Below are positions 33,912 to 44,894 of a DNA stretch of 64,000 nucleotides, piece by piece. Origin of the DNA: Salana multivorans (GTDB taxonomy: Bacteria; Actinomycetota; Actinomycetes; Actinomycetales; Beutenbergiaceae); assembly GCF_003751805.1 (NCBI RefSeq), contig NZ_RKHQ01000001.1:496001-560000 (forward strand). The letters are read 5' to 3'. The translations under genes were made by a program, and so were the position numbers. The notes under the pieces are model-generated. The model was not told where the DNA came from and did not search any database. It was given only the letters and a program-made list of their open reading frames with translations. Numbering within the stretch: the first letter of the stretch is position 1; every line of letters starts with the position of its first letter.

Positions 33912-34889
33912 TCACCCGTCCAGGGCGTCCGAGGCCGCGGTGAGGTCGGCGAGCTCGCGCTCGCCCAGCACGAGCGCGAAGCTCGCGGTGAGCGCCTCGA
34001 GCTGCTCGACGCTGCGCGCGCTCGCGATCGGGGCGCCGACGCCCGGTTGCTCGCGCAGCCAGGCCAGGGCGACCGCGGCGACGGGGACACCGGCGTCCGC
34101 CGCGATCCCGTCGAGCACGGCAAGCAGGCGGTGGGCGCCCGGCCGCGCGAGGTACCCGGCCGCGGTGGCGGAGCGCGGGGAGTCCGCGTCCTCGGCGCCG
34201 AGCCGGTACTTGCCCGTGAGGAAGCCGGCCGCGAGCGAGTGGAACGGGAGCTCGACGACGCCGAGGTCGAGCAGCGTCGGGACGAGCGTCGTCTCCAGCC
34301 CGCGCTCGACGAGGCTGTACCGGTCCTGGGAGTACGCGGGCGCCGGCAGCCCGGCGTCGTGCGCCGCCCCGACGACGGCGCGCAGCCGGTCGGCCGGGAA
34401 GTTCGACAGGCCGAGGGCGCGGACGCGACCGTCGATGACGGTGCCGGCGAGGGTCGCGGCGATGACGTCCGGGTCGAGCGCCGGGTCGTCCTCGTGGGCG
34501 TAGTAGAGGTCGATGCTGTCGGTGCGCAGTCGCCTCAGCGACGCGGTGAGCGCCCGCTCCACCACGCTCGGGGCCAGGCCGCGCAGGTCCGGGTGCTTGG
34601 CGACCTTGGTGCACAGGACGACCTCGTCCCGGGCGCCGTTGGCCGCGAGCCACTCCCCGATGATCGACTCGGACTCCCCGCCGACGTGGCCCGGCACCCA
34701 GGACGAGTAGGCGTCGGCGGTGTCGATCGCCCGTCCGCCGGCCGCGACGAACGCGTCGAGGACCGCGAAGCTGGCGGCGCGGTCGGCGGTCCAGCCGAAC
34801 ACGTTCCCGCCGAGCACGAGCCTGCCGAGGTCGCCGAGCGGGGCTGCGGGGGTCGCGGTCGGGTCCGTCGCGGTGGGCACGTGCGTCAT
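33912..34889 (-). CDS. aldo/keto reductase
   Basis: 325 residues. NADPH-dependent TIM-barrel reductase: catalytic tetrad visible as Asp and Tyr in AIDTADAYSSW (Y about 61), Lys in LCTKVAKH and His in YYAHEDD. 'VRALGLSNFPADRL' is the standard family loop. The cofactor-binding 'PIASARSVEQLEAL' is near the C-terminus. Substrate not predictable. ATG at 34889, 70 bases upstream of tRNA-Arg on the same strand. Confidence 0.92.
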   Translation of the reverse strand: MTHVPTATDPTATPAAPLGDLGRLVLGGNVFGWTADRAASFAVLDAFVAAGGRAIDTADAYSSWVPGHVGGESESIIGEWLAANGARDEVVLCTKVAKHPDLRGLAPSVVERALTASLRRLRTDSIDLYYAHEDDPALDPDVIAATLAGTVIDGRVRALGLSNFPADRLRAVVGAAHDAGLPAPAYSQDRYSLVERGLETTLVPTLLDLGVVELPFHSLAAGFLTGKYRLGAEDADSPRSATAAGYLARPGAHRLLAVLDGIAADAGVPVAAVALAWLREQPGVGAPIASARSVEQLEALTASFALVLGERELADLTAASDALDG

Positions 34890-34959
34890 CGATCAGCTCC
34901 GGGGTGGGGGTCGGTGCGTCGTCGAGCGGCGGCCGAGACCTGCCGCGTCGATGGTCGAG

Positions 34960-35032
34960 TGCCCCCGGCGCGAATCGAACGCGCGACCTACCGCTTAGGA
35001 GGCGGTTGCTCTATCCCCTGAGCTACGAGGGC
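34960..35032 (-). tRNA. tRNA-Arg, anticodon CCU
   Basis: 73 bases fold as a tRNA: acceptor stem GCCCTCG/CGGGGGC (one G-U), D arm with AGCTCAGGGGATAGAGC, anticodon stem-loop with loop CTCCTAA, and T arm with GTTCGATTC. Anticodon CCT reads AGG. The terminal CCA is not encoded. No integrase gene is adjacent, so it does not appear to serve as an att site. Confidence 0.96.
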
Positions 35033-35103
35033 GGGCCCGGTCGAGTCTAGTCCCGATGCGTCGCGGGCCGGGACGGTCAGGGCGCGGGCCGCGCTCCGCG
35101 GCC

Positions 35104-36051
35104 TCAGCCCTCCCAGGGGAAGGTGCCGGGGACGGAGCCCTCCTCGCGCTGGATCCGCGCGGGCACGACGAGCACGGGGCACGCGGCGTGGTGGAGCACG
35201 GACTGGCTCGTCGAGCCGAGCAGCATGCCGGCGAAGCCGCCGCGGCCGCGCGAGCCGACCACGACGAGGTCGACCGCCGTCGAGAACTCGATGAGCAGCG
35301 CGGCGCCCGACCCGTCGAGCACCCTCGAGGTGATCGCGAGGTCGTGGCCGGACGCGGCGCGCACCTCCTCGACCACCACCTTGAGGCCGGCCTCGACGTC
35401 GGCCAGGAGCTGCGCGCGGTCGACGTTCGCGGGCAGCCAGGGCAGCACGCCCGAGCCGGTCGCGAGCGGAACGCCCCCGACGACGACCAGCTCCGCGTCC
35501 CACAGCACGGCCTCCTCGATCGCCGCGGCGAGCGCGATGCGGGCCGACGGCGAGCCGTCGACGCCGACGACGATCCGGCGCGGCGCCGTCACCGGGGTGC
35601 GCTGGGCGTCGTCCCTCCCCTTGACGGGGACGACGACGACCGGGCAGTGCGCGTGCGCCGGGACCGCCGTCGAGACCGTGCCGAGCAGTCGGTCCGTGAA
35701 CCCCCCGCCGCCGCGGGTCCCGATGACGACGAGCCCCGCCTCGGAGGTGGCGTCGATGAGCGCTCCGGCCGGGTCACCCGTCTCCAGCCGGCCGGTCACC
35801 TCGACGCCGCGGTCGCTCACCTGCGCGACGGCCTCGTCGAGGGCGGCCTGGGCGCTGGCGCGGATCGCGGTGTCGTCGAGGGCCGCGTAGCCGCCGTCGA
35901 GGGATGCCGCCGTGAACGACGGCAGGGAGTAGGAGCAGATGACATCGAGCCCCCAGCCCCGCCGGGCGGCCTCCTGGAGCGCCCACTCGAGAGCGACCTC
36001 GCTCGATGCCGAGCCGTCGACCCCGACCGCAACCCGTGTCGCGTGTGTCAT
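35104..36051 (-). CDS. tandem universal stress protein (two USP domains)
   Basis: 315 residues. Two Usp domains, each starting with 'VAVGVDGS'/'IVVGVDGSPSA' and each ending with the ATP-binding G-2x-G-9x-G-S/T loop: 'GTRGGGGFTDRLLGTVS' and 'GSRGRGGFAGMLLGSTS'. Cytoplasmic stress or dormancy ATP sensor common in actinobacteria. ATG at 36051 has GGAGGT 8 bases upstream; a longer frame lacks this. Confidence 0.93.
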   Translation of the reverse strand: MTHATRVAVGVDGSASSEVALEWALQEAARRGWGLDVICSYSLPSFTAASLDGGYAALDDTAIRASAQAALDEAVAQVSDRGVEVTGRLETGDPAGALIDATSEAGLVVIGTRGGGGFTDRLLGTVSTAVPAHAHCPVVVVPVKGRDDAQRTPVTAPRRIVVGVDGSPSARIALAAAIEEAVLWDAELVVVGGVPLATGSGVLPWLPANVDRAQLLADVEAGLKVVVEEVRAASGHDLAITSRVLDGSGAALLIEFSTAVDLVVVGSRGRGGFAGMLLGSTSQSVLHHAACPVLVVPARIQREEGSVPGTFPWEG

Positions 36052-36240
36052 CCGAACCACCTCCGCGTGCCTGGCCAGCAGTTCCCGGAGTGCGGTGAGG
36101 AGCACAGCTCCCGTTTACCCTCCGGTGACCTCGACCTTAACCCGTGCGGACCCCGAGCGGGAGTGGAAGCGCGGTCCTCGACCCGGTCCGAGGGACGCGC
36201 GACCGGCGCCACGCCCGCCGACGTACCCGCGGACGGGAGG

Positions 36241-36279
36241 ACGAAGGGCCCCGGACCGTGATGGTCCGGGGCCCTTCGT
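36241..36279. terminator. 17-bp perfect hairpin terminator
   Basis: Arms 36241-36257 and 36263-36279 with a 5-base loop; located after the NlpC/P60 gene stop (minus strand). Confidence 0.8.
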
Positions 36280-36294
36280 AGAGGAACGGTGCGG

Positions 36295-37086
36295 TCAGAG
36301 AACGCGGATGAAGACCGGGTTGCTCATGTAGACCGGTCCGGCGGCGAGCGGCGTGCTCGGGTTGCGGGCCGCGATGTGCTGGCCGTCGCCGAGGTAGATG
36401 CCGACGTGGCCGGGGGCCCAGATGAGGTCGCCGGCGCGGGCCTCGGAGGCCGACACGACGTAGCCGGCGTTGCGCTGCGCGCCCGACGTGCGGGGCAGGC
36501 TGATGCCGAACTGGCCGTAGACGTACTGGGTGAAGCCGGAGCAGTCGAACCCGCCCGGGCTCGCGCCGCCCGACACGTACGGCGTGCCGATGTACTTGTA
36601 CGCCTCGGCGACGATGGCGGCCGCGAGGTCGCCGTCGATGACGGGGGCCGGAGCGTAGGACTCCTCGGTCGCACCCTCGCTGCCGCCACCGGTCGCGACG
36701 GCGGTGGCCGCCGTCCGGGTGCGGGAGGTCACGGTGCGCACGACGGGCGGCGGGGGCGGCGGCGCCTCGGCCGTCACGGTCGCGGCGGTCAGCGCGAGGG
36801 AAGCCTCGGCGTCGGCCGTGATCCGCGACTGCGTCCCCGCGCGGGCGATGCCCTCGGCATCGAGCTGCGTCGCCTTGAGGCTGGGGGTTCCGATCGAGTC
36901 GCCACCCGGAGCCGCGTGGGCCGCGGCGGCACCGGCGAGCACGAGGCCCGAGGATGCGACGACGGCGGCGGCACCACGGCCGAGGCCGGTGGGGATCGAG
37001 GAGGTGAGGGACGATGCGAGATCGTCGAGCGCCGTCTGAGGACGGCCAGCGGCGCGATGACGTCCGCGCTGGATCACCTGGGTCAA
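36295..37086 (-). CDS. secreted NlpC/P60 peptidoglycan hydrolase
   Basis: 263 residues. Basic N-terminus, hydrophobic signal segment (AAAVVASSGLVLAGAAAAHAA), a Pro/Thr linker (PPPPPP) and a C-terminal NlpC/P60 domain with catalytic C182 in GGFDCSGFTQYVY, His in GHVGIYLGDGQH and a further His. Cuts peptide stems of the cell wall, as in RipA/resuscitation-type hydrolases. TTG at 37086 is chosen because GGAGG lies six bases upstream; an ATG four bases upstream of the TTG is out of frame and opens only a Met-Thr-stop codon set. A c-di-AMP riboswitch precedes it. Confidence 0.88.
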   Translation of the reverse strand: MTQVIQRGRHRAAGRPQTALDDLASSLTSSIPTGLGRGAAAVVASSGLVLAGAAAAHAAPGGDSIGTPSLKATQLDAEGIARAGTQSRITADAEASLALTAATVTAEAPPPPPPVVRTVTSRTRTAATAVATGGGSEGATEESYAPAPVIDGDLAAAIVAEAYKYIGTPYVSGGASPGGFDCSGFTQYVYGQFGISLPRTSGAQRNAGYVVSASEARAGDLIWAPGHVGIYLGDGQHIAARNPSTPLAAGPVYMSNPVFIRVL

Positions 37087-37099
37087 GTCATTCCTCCGA

Positions 37100-37240
37100 A
37101 ACGCCTGCGAGGTGAGCTGTCGGGTTCGGGCTGGAGACTGCCCGGCCGCTCGCCTCGCAGCGAGTGGCTTCACCCCAAGGAGCCGGCGAACCGGACTCCG
37201 GAGAACCTGGGTCCCCCGTCCCTACCTGTACATCCGGCCC
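37100..37240 (-). promoter_or_regulatory. c-di-AMP (ydaO/yuaA) riboswitch
   Basis: On the minus strand the leader has the conserved blocks of this riboswitch: GGGGGACCCA near its 5' side, CTTGGGGTGAAGCC in the middle, and CCCGACAGCTCACCTCGCAGG close to the 3' end, immediately before the NlpC/P60 ribosome-binding site. ydaO riboswitches in actinobacteria usually precede cell-wall hydrolases, and c-di-AMP normally turns them off. The 5' boundary is approximate and may extend to about 37310. Confidence 0.8.
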
Positions 37241-37439
37241 CGGGCGCGGTGGTAGGGCTCGGCGCTACCGCGTGGGACGCCTCCGGGTGCCGGAGACAGG
37301 ACGAGGTTACCGGACCGTTCGGAGAAATGTCACGTTTCGGTCACGGTCTTGTCGAGTGGCGTGCGACACGCCCCGCGACACGCCGAAAGGAGGGCACGCG
37401 AGGGCGCCGGGGAGGGGCGACGACTCCCGCGACGACGCG

Positions 37440-37505
37440 CGGGTCGCCGCCTCCGGTTCCCCGTCGACGATCGGCCGCCGACGGGGAACCGGAGGCGGCG
37501 ACCCG
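37440..37505. terminator. 27-bp perfect hairpin terminator
   Basis: Arms 37440-37466 and 37479-37505, 12-base loop, directly after the dtxR/ideR stop on the minus strand. The longest perfect stem in the window. Confidence 0.85.
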
Positions 37506-37510
37506 ACGCG

Positions 37511-39470
<1,960 letters not shown>

Positions 39471-39528
39471 CCGCGCCCCCGGCGCGGAGCTCGCCCAGCC
39501 CCCTGCGTAGCCCGTCCCACCGCGTACC

Positions 39529-39593
39529 CCCGTCCGATATCGGGGTGGATCAGATCGCGAAACGCGACGCGATCCACCCCAACATCGGACGGG
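39529..39593. terminator. long imperfect hairpin between convergent serC and MFS genes
   Basis: Outer arms CCCGTCCGAT/ATCGGACGGG (39529-39538, 39584-39593) enclose a 39-base inner hairpin (39542-39580) that shares its GGGGTGGATC...GATCCACCCC ends and exact length with the hairpin at 20046-20084. Confidence 0.7.
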
Positions 39594-39605
39594 AGCCGAG
39601 CGCGG

Positions 39606-40913
39606 TCAGGCGACCTCCTGGGCCGCCTCGTCGACGCGCGCGCGGTCGGCCGCGCTGGTGACCTGGAACCGCTGCGTGCGCCGCGCGGCTCCGGGGACGT
39701 AGTGGAGCTCGACGTCCCAGCGTCGCCGCGCCCACGCCATCCCGACCGCGGCGATGACGACGGTGGCGATCCCGCCCGCGCCGATGCTCCAGCGCGGCCC
39801 CAGCGTCTCCCCGATCCAGCCCACGACGGGCGAGCCGATCGGCGTCGAGCCGAGCAGGACCATGAGGTAGAACGCCATGACCCGGCCGCGCATCTCGGGC
39901 GCCGTCGAGGTCTGCATGTACGTGTTGGCCGATGTCAGCATCGTGAGCGTGAAGAACCCGACCGGGATCGTCGCGACGGCGTACGTCCAGTAGGTCGGCG
40001 CCATCGCCATGAGGCAGCTCGTCACGCCGAACAGCAGCGACGCCACGAGGATCCGACGCACCCGCGGCTTGCCGAGCCGCGCCGTCAGGAGCGCGCCGGC
40101 CAGGGAGCCGATGGCCATGATCGAGCCGAGGATGCCGTAGTCGGCCGCACCCTGGCCGAACTCCGAACGGGCCATCATCGCCGAGGTCATCTGGAAGTTG
40201 AGGCCGAACGCGCTCGCGACGCCGATGACGACGAGGATCAGCATGAGGTCGCTGCGCCGCCGCAGGTAGGCGAACCCCTCGCGGAGCTGCCCCTTCGCCC
40301 GCTCGGCGTGCGGGACCGGCACGAGGTCGGAGGTCCGCATCGCCAGCAGCGCGATGATCGTGAACACGAACGAGACCGCGTTGATGACGAAGACCCAGCC
40401 GGCACCGAACGCGGCGATCGCGAGCCCCGAGACCGCCGGGCCGATGAGGCGCGCGGCGTTGAACGAGGCGCTGTTGAGGGCGACGGCGTTGGGGAGCGTC
40501 TCGTTCGGCACGAGCTCGGCGACGAAGGTCTGCCGGACGGGGTTGTCGAGCGCGGACACCACGCCGAGCCCCAGCGCGAACAGCCACACGTGCCACAGGG
40601 TCGCCTCGCCGAGCAGCACCAGCAGACCGAGCCCCAGCGCCAGCAGCCCCATGAGCGCCTGCGTCAGCATGAGCAGCCCGCGCCGCGGCAGGCGGTCGGC
40701 CAGCAGCCCGGCGTACGGCCCGAGCAGCAGCGCGGGGAGGAACTGGAGCGCCGTCACGGTCCCGATCGCGATCCCCGACTCGGCCGAGAGGTCCGTGTAG
40801 ACCAGCCAGTCCTGGGCGATGCGCTGCATCCACGTGCCGACGTTGGCGACGAGCGCACCGGCGAACCAGAGTCGGTAGGCCCGGTGGTTGAGGGAGGCGA
40901 ACATCGTGGTCAC
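39606..40913 (-). CDS. MFS transporter, DHA3/EntS-like
   Basis: 435 residues, twelve transmembrane helices. 'NHRAYRLWFAGALVANVGTWMQRIAQDWLV' and 'DNPVRQTFVAELVPNETLPNAVALN' are typical of the EntS-like efflux branch of the major facilitator family. Likely a drug or siderophore exporter. GTG start at 40913 overlaps the MarR stop; ATG at 40904 is also possible. The pair MarR-MFS suggests inducible efflux. Confidence 0.9.
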   Translation of the reverse strand: MTTMFASLNHRAYRLWFAGALVANVGTWMQRIAQDWLVYTDLSAESGIAIGTVTALQFLPALLLGPYAGLLADRLPRRGLLMLTQALMGLLALGLGLLVLLGEATLWHVWLFALGLGVVSALDNPVRQTFVAELVPNETLPNAVALNSASFNAARLIGPAVSGLAIAAFGAGWVFVINAVSFVFTIIALLAMRTSDLVPVPHAERAKGQLREGFAYLRRRSDLMLILVVIGVASAFGLNFQMTSAMMARSEFGQGAADYGILGSIMAIGSLAGALLTARLGKPRVRRILVASLLFGVTSCLMAMAPTYWTYAVATIPVGFFTLTMLTSANTYMQTSTAPEMRGRVMAFYLMVLLGSTPIGSPVVGWIGETLGPRWSIGAGGIATVVIAAVGMAWARRRWDVELHYVPGAARRTQRFQVTSAADRARVDEAAQEVA

Positions 40914-41344
40914 TGGGTGGCGATCCTCCTGAGGATGTCGGCGGCGCGCCCGAGGGCCTCGAGCTCGTCCGGCTCGAGGTCGTCCAGGCGCATGGCGAGC
41001 CAGGCGTCACGGCGGCGGCGGGTCGCATGGAGCGCCTCGCGTCCGGCGTCGGTGATGGCGACGACGACGGCGCGGCCGTCGGTCGGGTGGGCCGCCCGCT
41101 CGACCAGGCCGTCCTCCGTGAGGCAGGAGATCGTGCGGGTCATCGACGGGGCCGAGACGCACTCCCGCGCGGCGAGGTCGGACGGGGTGCCCGGGCCCTG
41201 ACCCTCGAGGTGGGCGAGGACCGAGTACTGGCCCTCGGTGAGGTTGGCGGTCCGCTCGTTGCGCAGCCGCCGGGACGTCATGAGCACGCCGCGACGCAGC
41301 CGGGAGGCCAGGTCGGCGAGGGCGTCGGGCGGTTCTGCTGGCAC
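40910..41344 (-). CDS. MarR-family transcriptional regulator
   Basis: 144 residues. Winged HTH with 'LTEGQYSVLAHLEGQGPGTPSDLAARECVSAPSMTRTISCL' and wing 'ERAAHPTDGRAVVVAIT', the MarR signature. Its TGA overlaps the MFS GTG start (GTGA), so both are cotranslated. A short palindrome 20 bases upstream of the start is a likely operator. GTG start. Confidence 0.93.
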   Translation of the reverse strand: MPAEPPDALADLASRLRRGVLMTSRRLRNERTANLTEGQYSVLAHLEGQGPGTPSDLAARECVSAPSMTRTISCLTEDGLVERAAHPTDGRAVVVAITDAGREALHATRRRRDAWLAMRLDDLEPDELEALGRAADILRRIATQ

Positions 41345-41363
41345 GCCCGCAGTCTACACCAAT

Positions 41364-41382
41364 TAGTTAGCACAAGTAACTA
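41364..41382. promoter_or_regulatory. candidate MarR operator
   Basis: Inverted repeat TAGTTA-7-TAACTA in an AT-rich patch upstream of the MarR start, unusual in this GC-rich DNA. Likely autoregulatory site. Confidence 0.55.
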
Positions 41383-41503
41383 TCGACCCGGACGGACGGG
41401 ATCCGCGGTCGCGCCACGGTTCGGTCCGGGGTGGGCCTGGGTGCCCGGGCAGGGCAAGACGATCGTCGCGCCGCTCGCCCGATGCCGGGCGGCGCCCCGT
41501 CGA

Positions 41504-42343
41504 CTACTGCGCGTGGACCTCGAGCTCGAACTCGTCGACGACCGGCGCGGGGTCCGGCCAGTCGCCGCCACCGCTCGGGGCGTCGGTCTCGGAGTGGGCG
41601 CCGCAGCCGTGGTCGAACGCGACGACGCGGCCGTCGTCCGGCGACCACGCGTTGACGCAGACCCCGAACATCGACCCGAGGTAGCCCCCGAGCGGGACGA
41701 GGAACCCGCAGGTCTGGCAGTCCTCCGACGACGCGCGCGCTCCCGGGGAGTCGGCACCGCGGCCCTGGTCGAGCCACCGCTGGGCCGCCGCGTTGAGCGT
41801 CGCCCGCGTGGGGACGCGCTCCCGCTCCAGCCCGAGCTCGACGATCGCCACGTGGTCGGTCGCGACGGCGAGCTCGTCCTCGCCGTTCGAGCGCCGGTAG
41901 CCGGTCTCGAGGCGCTCGTCCGTCGCGTCGAACGGCAGCACGTCGGTCGCGCCGAGGTCGCCGGGCGCGAGGCGGTCGGCCCACGGCACCCAGGCCGGCG
42001 CAAGCAGCGCCCCGTCGCCGGGGAGCAGCGTCACCTCGCAGACGGTCACGTTCTTGGAGCGCGCGATCCGCGAGACGGTCACGGTCCAGCGCCAGCCGCG
42101 GTAGCCCTGCGCCGTCGTGGCGAAGTAGTGGCTGCCGAGCCGCTCGCCCTCCTGGAGGTAGCCGAGGTGCTCGCCGACGTCGCCCATCCCGGAGGTCTCC
42201 AGCGCGGCCTCGCGGGCCAGCTCGACCGCGTCCGCGAGCACGGCGTCCCTGCGGACCGTCGCCGGAGCGGCCGCGGGGGCCGGGCTCTCCACGACCTCCT
42301 GGCCCTCGTCGACGGAGATGCCGCCGGGCTCGCCCTCGCCCAT
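41504..42343 (-). CDS. DUF3027 family protein
   Basis: 279 residues, no signal peptide. C-terminal region with CQTCGFLVPLGGYLGSMFGVCVN and a late CGAH: four Cys/His possible zinc ligands. 'GWRWTVTVSRIARSKNVTVCEVTLLPGDGALLAPAWVPW' is the DUF3027 core. The family has no assigned role but is typically adjacent to a cold-shock gene, as here: its ATG overlaps the cold-shock stop by one base (TGATG). Confidence 0.85.
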   Translation of the reverse strand: MGEGEPGGISVDEGQEVVESPAPAAAPATVRRDAVLADAVELAREAALETSGMGDVGEHLGYLQEGERLGSHYFATTAQGYRGWRWTVTVSRIARSKNVTVCEVTLLPGDGALLAPAWVPWADRLAPGDLGATDVLPFDATDERLETGYRRSNGEDELAVATDHVAIVELGLERERVPTRATLNAAAQRWLDQGRGADSPGARASSEDCQTCGFLVPLGGYLGSMFGVCVNAWSPDDGRVVAFDHGCGAHSETDAPSGGGDWPDPAPVVDEFELEVHAQ

Positions 42344-42726
42344 CAGGCGTCCAGCTCGTCGGCGATCACGCGCATGGCCTTGGCCAGCCGCGCGGAGAAG
42401 TCACGCTCGGGGTAGCGCCCCTTGCGCAGCGAGCCCGACGCGCGGTCGAGCAGCTTGATGAGGTCCTCGACCACCGGGACCATCTCCTCGGGGTCGCGGC
42501 GCTGGGCGCGCACGACTGACGGGGCCGGGTCGAGGATCGTCACGGACAGCGCCTGCGGCCCCTTGCGACCGTCGGCGACGCCGTAGTCCACCCGCGTCCC
42601 GGGCTTGGGCGCGGTGACGTCCTCGGGCAGCGCGGTGGCGTGCAGGAACACCTGCGAGCCGTCGTCGCCGGCGATGAAGCCGAAACCACGCTCGGTGTCG
42701 AAGAACTTGATCTTGCCAGTGGGCAC
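42343..42726 (-). CDS. cold-shock-domain protein with C-terminal extension
   Basis: 127 residues. The first 65 residues are a cold-shock OB fold with RNP1-like GFGFIAGDD and RNP2-like VFLHATAL, binding single-stranded RNA/DNA. The remaining 60 form a charged helical extension absent in classical CspA proteins and typical of the actinobacterial gene paired with DUF3027. Confidence 0.92.
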   Translation of the reverse strand: MPTGKIKFFDTERGFGFIAGDDGSQVFLHATALPEDVTAPKPGTRVDYGVADGRKGPQALSVTILDPAPSVVRAQRRDPEEMVPVVEDLIKLLDRASGSLRKGRYPERDFSARLAKAMRVIADELDA

Positions 42727-42825
42727 GGCGAGTCCGTCTCTGATGAGGCGTCAGGGGCCTCATCATTCTACCGGCCCCGCACCGTGGCACGAGTCCGTCC
42801 CCGCGGGCCGACTAGCCTGGTGAGA

Positions 42826-44814
42826 ATGGTTCCGCCTCAGCGCGTCCCGCAGCTCGCGACCTGGTCGGATGCCCAGCTCGCCGACCTCCTGCGCCTGCGC
42901 CCCGACCTCGCCGCGCCCCTGCCCGGCTCGCTCGCCACGCTGGCCGAGCGGGCCAGCACGTCCCGCTCGCTCACGCTCGCGCTGCACGCCCTCGACACCC
43001 CGCGGCTGGCGCTCCTGGCGTCGCTCGCGGACGGCGCGACCGGGGCGAGCGACGCCGCGACGTCACCCGCGTCGATCGCCGACCTCGCCGCGCGCGGCCT
43101 CGTCGTCCCCGACGAGGACGCGCCCGCCGGCTGGTCCCCCGCGCGCGGACTGCCCGAGACGCTCGCGACGCTGCGCGCCCAGGACGGCACCCTGCTCGAC
43201 CCGGCGCAGGCGACTCCCCCGCTAGCCGACGCGCCAGCGCTGGCCGAGTCCGTGGTCGACGCGGAGGCGGCCCGCGCCGCGACGACGCTGCTGCGCCGGC
43301 TCACCGCGCTGGCCGACCTGTGGACGCAGCAGCCCGGTGTCACGGTGCGCACGGGCGGCGTCGCCGTGCGCGAGGTGCGTCGCGTCGCCCGCGCGCTCGA
43401 CCTCGACGAGGCCGACGTCGTCCGGCTCGTCGAGCTGGCCGGGATCGGCGGTGAGGTCGGCCTGCGCGAGCACGGCGACGACCGCGCGTGGGCGCCGCTC
43501 GCACCGTCCGAGGTGGGCGCCTCCCGGGAGGGGGCGACCGGCGTCGACCGGCTCGCGGGGACGCGACGGCCGGACGAGGACGCGGACGACGACGCGGACG
43601 ACCTGCGCTGGGCGCGGGTGGTGCTCGCGTGGTGGTGGAGCGACCGGGCACCGGCGCTGGCGGGGACGGTGGCGCCCGACGGATCGCGCCGGGCGCCCCT
43701 CGGCGACGGGCTCGACCGGGCCTGGGCCCGGCGGCTGCGGCGACGCGTCCTCGAGGCGCTCGCGGCGTGGCCCGCCGGGGCCGCCCCCGACGCCGAGGCG
43801 GTCCGCGCCCACCTGGCCTGGCACAGCCCGCTGCTGCCCCCGCCGCTCGGGACGGTCCGGGCGGTGCTCGCGGAGGCGGCGATGCTGGGCCTCACCGGGG
43901 CCGGGTCGCTGGCGCCGACGGGGCGCGCGCTGCTCGCGGACCCGGACGGGCCGGAGCTCGCGACCGCGCTGCGCGGCCTGCTGCCGGCCAGCGTCGACCG
44001 AGTCCTGCTCCAGGGCGACCTCACGGCGGTCGTCCCGGGACGCCCGGCTCCCGCCGTCGCGCGCCTCCTGCGGCTGGCCACCGAGATCGAGTCGACGGGC
44101 GACGCGGTGACGGCCCGGTTCACCCCGGCATCGCTGGAGCGCGCGGTCGCGAGCGGTGTCACCGCGCGCGAGCTCCTCGCGGACCTCGCCGACCTCAGCC
44201 TCACCCCCGTGCCGCAGGCGCTGGAGTATGCGGTGCGCGACGCGGAGCGCCGCCAGGGCGGTCTGCGCGCCGGACCGGCGTCGAGCTACCTGCGGGCCGA
44301 GGACCCGGTGGCCCTGCTCGGACTGGTCGAGGCCGACGAGCTGGGGCTCCTGCTGCTCGCGCCGACCGTCGCGGTCTCCACCCTGCCGGCCGCGCACCTG
44401 GCCACGCTGCTCGGGGGCATGGGGCGGCCCGTGGTCGTCGAGGGTCCGGGCGGCCAGGTGCTCGACCTGCACCGTCCCCCGCCGGCGCGGCAGCCGCGCT
44501 GGCTAGCGCCGGGACGCGGCGCGGGAACGGCGGTCGGGCAGCGGGACACGACGGCTCTCGTGGCGGCGCTCCGGGAGAGCGAGGAGCTCATCGCGGCGCG
44601 GGGCGACGCGGCCGACGTCGCCGGGGCGCTGCGCGCCGCCGTCGCGGGTCGGCAGGAGGTCGAGATCGAGATCGTCGCGTCCGACGGCGCTCGATCGCGC
44701 CGGCTGGTGCGCCCGCTGCGACTGAGCGGCGGCAGCCTCGTCGCCCGCGACCTCACGCGGGAGGCCGACGTCACGGTGGCGCTGCACCGGGTCGCGAGCG
44801 TCGACCAGCGCTGA
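42826..44814 (+). CDS. helicase-associated-domain protein (XPB partner)
   Basis: 662 residues. No Walker motifs; a series of winged-helix-like and helical segments, and a C-terminal beta domain of the 'helicase C-terminal domain 3' type (about 480-660, e.g. 'VALHRVASVDQR' end). The next gene, 80 bases on, is an XPB helicase, and this pairing is conserved in actinobacteria, suggesting a complex for DNA repair. ATG at 42826; the frame reaching further upstream is antisense to the cold-shock gene. Confidence 0.8.
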   Translation: MVPPQRVPQLATWSDAQLADLLRLRPDLAAPLPGSLATLAERASTSRSLTLALHALDTPRLALLASLADGATGASDAATSPASIADLAARGLVVPDEDAPAGWSPARGLPETLATLRAQDGTLLDPAQATPPLADAPALAESVVDAEAARAATTLLRRLTALADLWTQQPGVTVRTGGVAVREVRRVARALDLDEADVVRLVELAGIGGEVGLREHGDDRAWAPLAPSEVGASREGATGVDRLAGTRRPDEDADDDADDLRWARVVLAWWWSDRAPALAGTVAPDGSRRAPLGDGLDRAWARRLRRRVLEALAAWPAGAAPDAEAVRAHLAWHSPLLPPPLGTVRAVLAEAAMLGLTGAGSLAPTGRALLADPDGPELATALRGLLPASVDRVLLQGDLTAVVPGRPAPAVARLLRLATEIESTGDAVTARFTPASLERAVASGVTARELLADLADLSLTPVPQALEYAVRDAERRQGGLRAGPASSYLRAEDPVALLGLVEADELGLLLLAPTVAVSTLPAAHLATLLGGMGRPVVVEGPGGQVLDLHRPPPARQPRWLAPGRGAGTAVGQRDTTALVAALRESEELIAARGDAADVAGALRAAVAGRQEVEIEIVASDGARSRRLVRPLRLSGGSLVARDLTREADVTVALHRVASVDQR

Positions 44815-44894
44815 GGCCTGGCCGACCCATCGGGTCTGGGCCCGAGGCACTGGGCCGACGCACTGGGGCCGACGCACTGGGGGAAGATGGAGGG

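Noticed and set aside
34960-35032. tRNA-Arg as integration site
   Set aside because: No integrase, no duplicated tRNA 3' end and no base-composition shift next to it.
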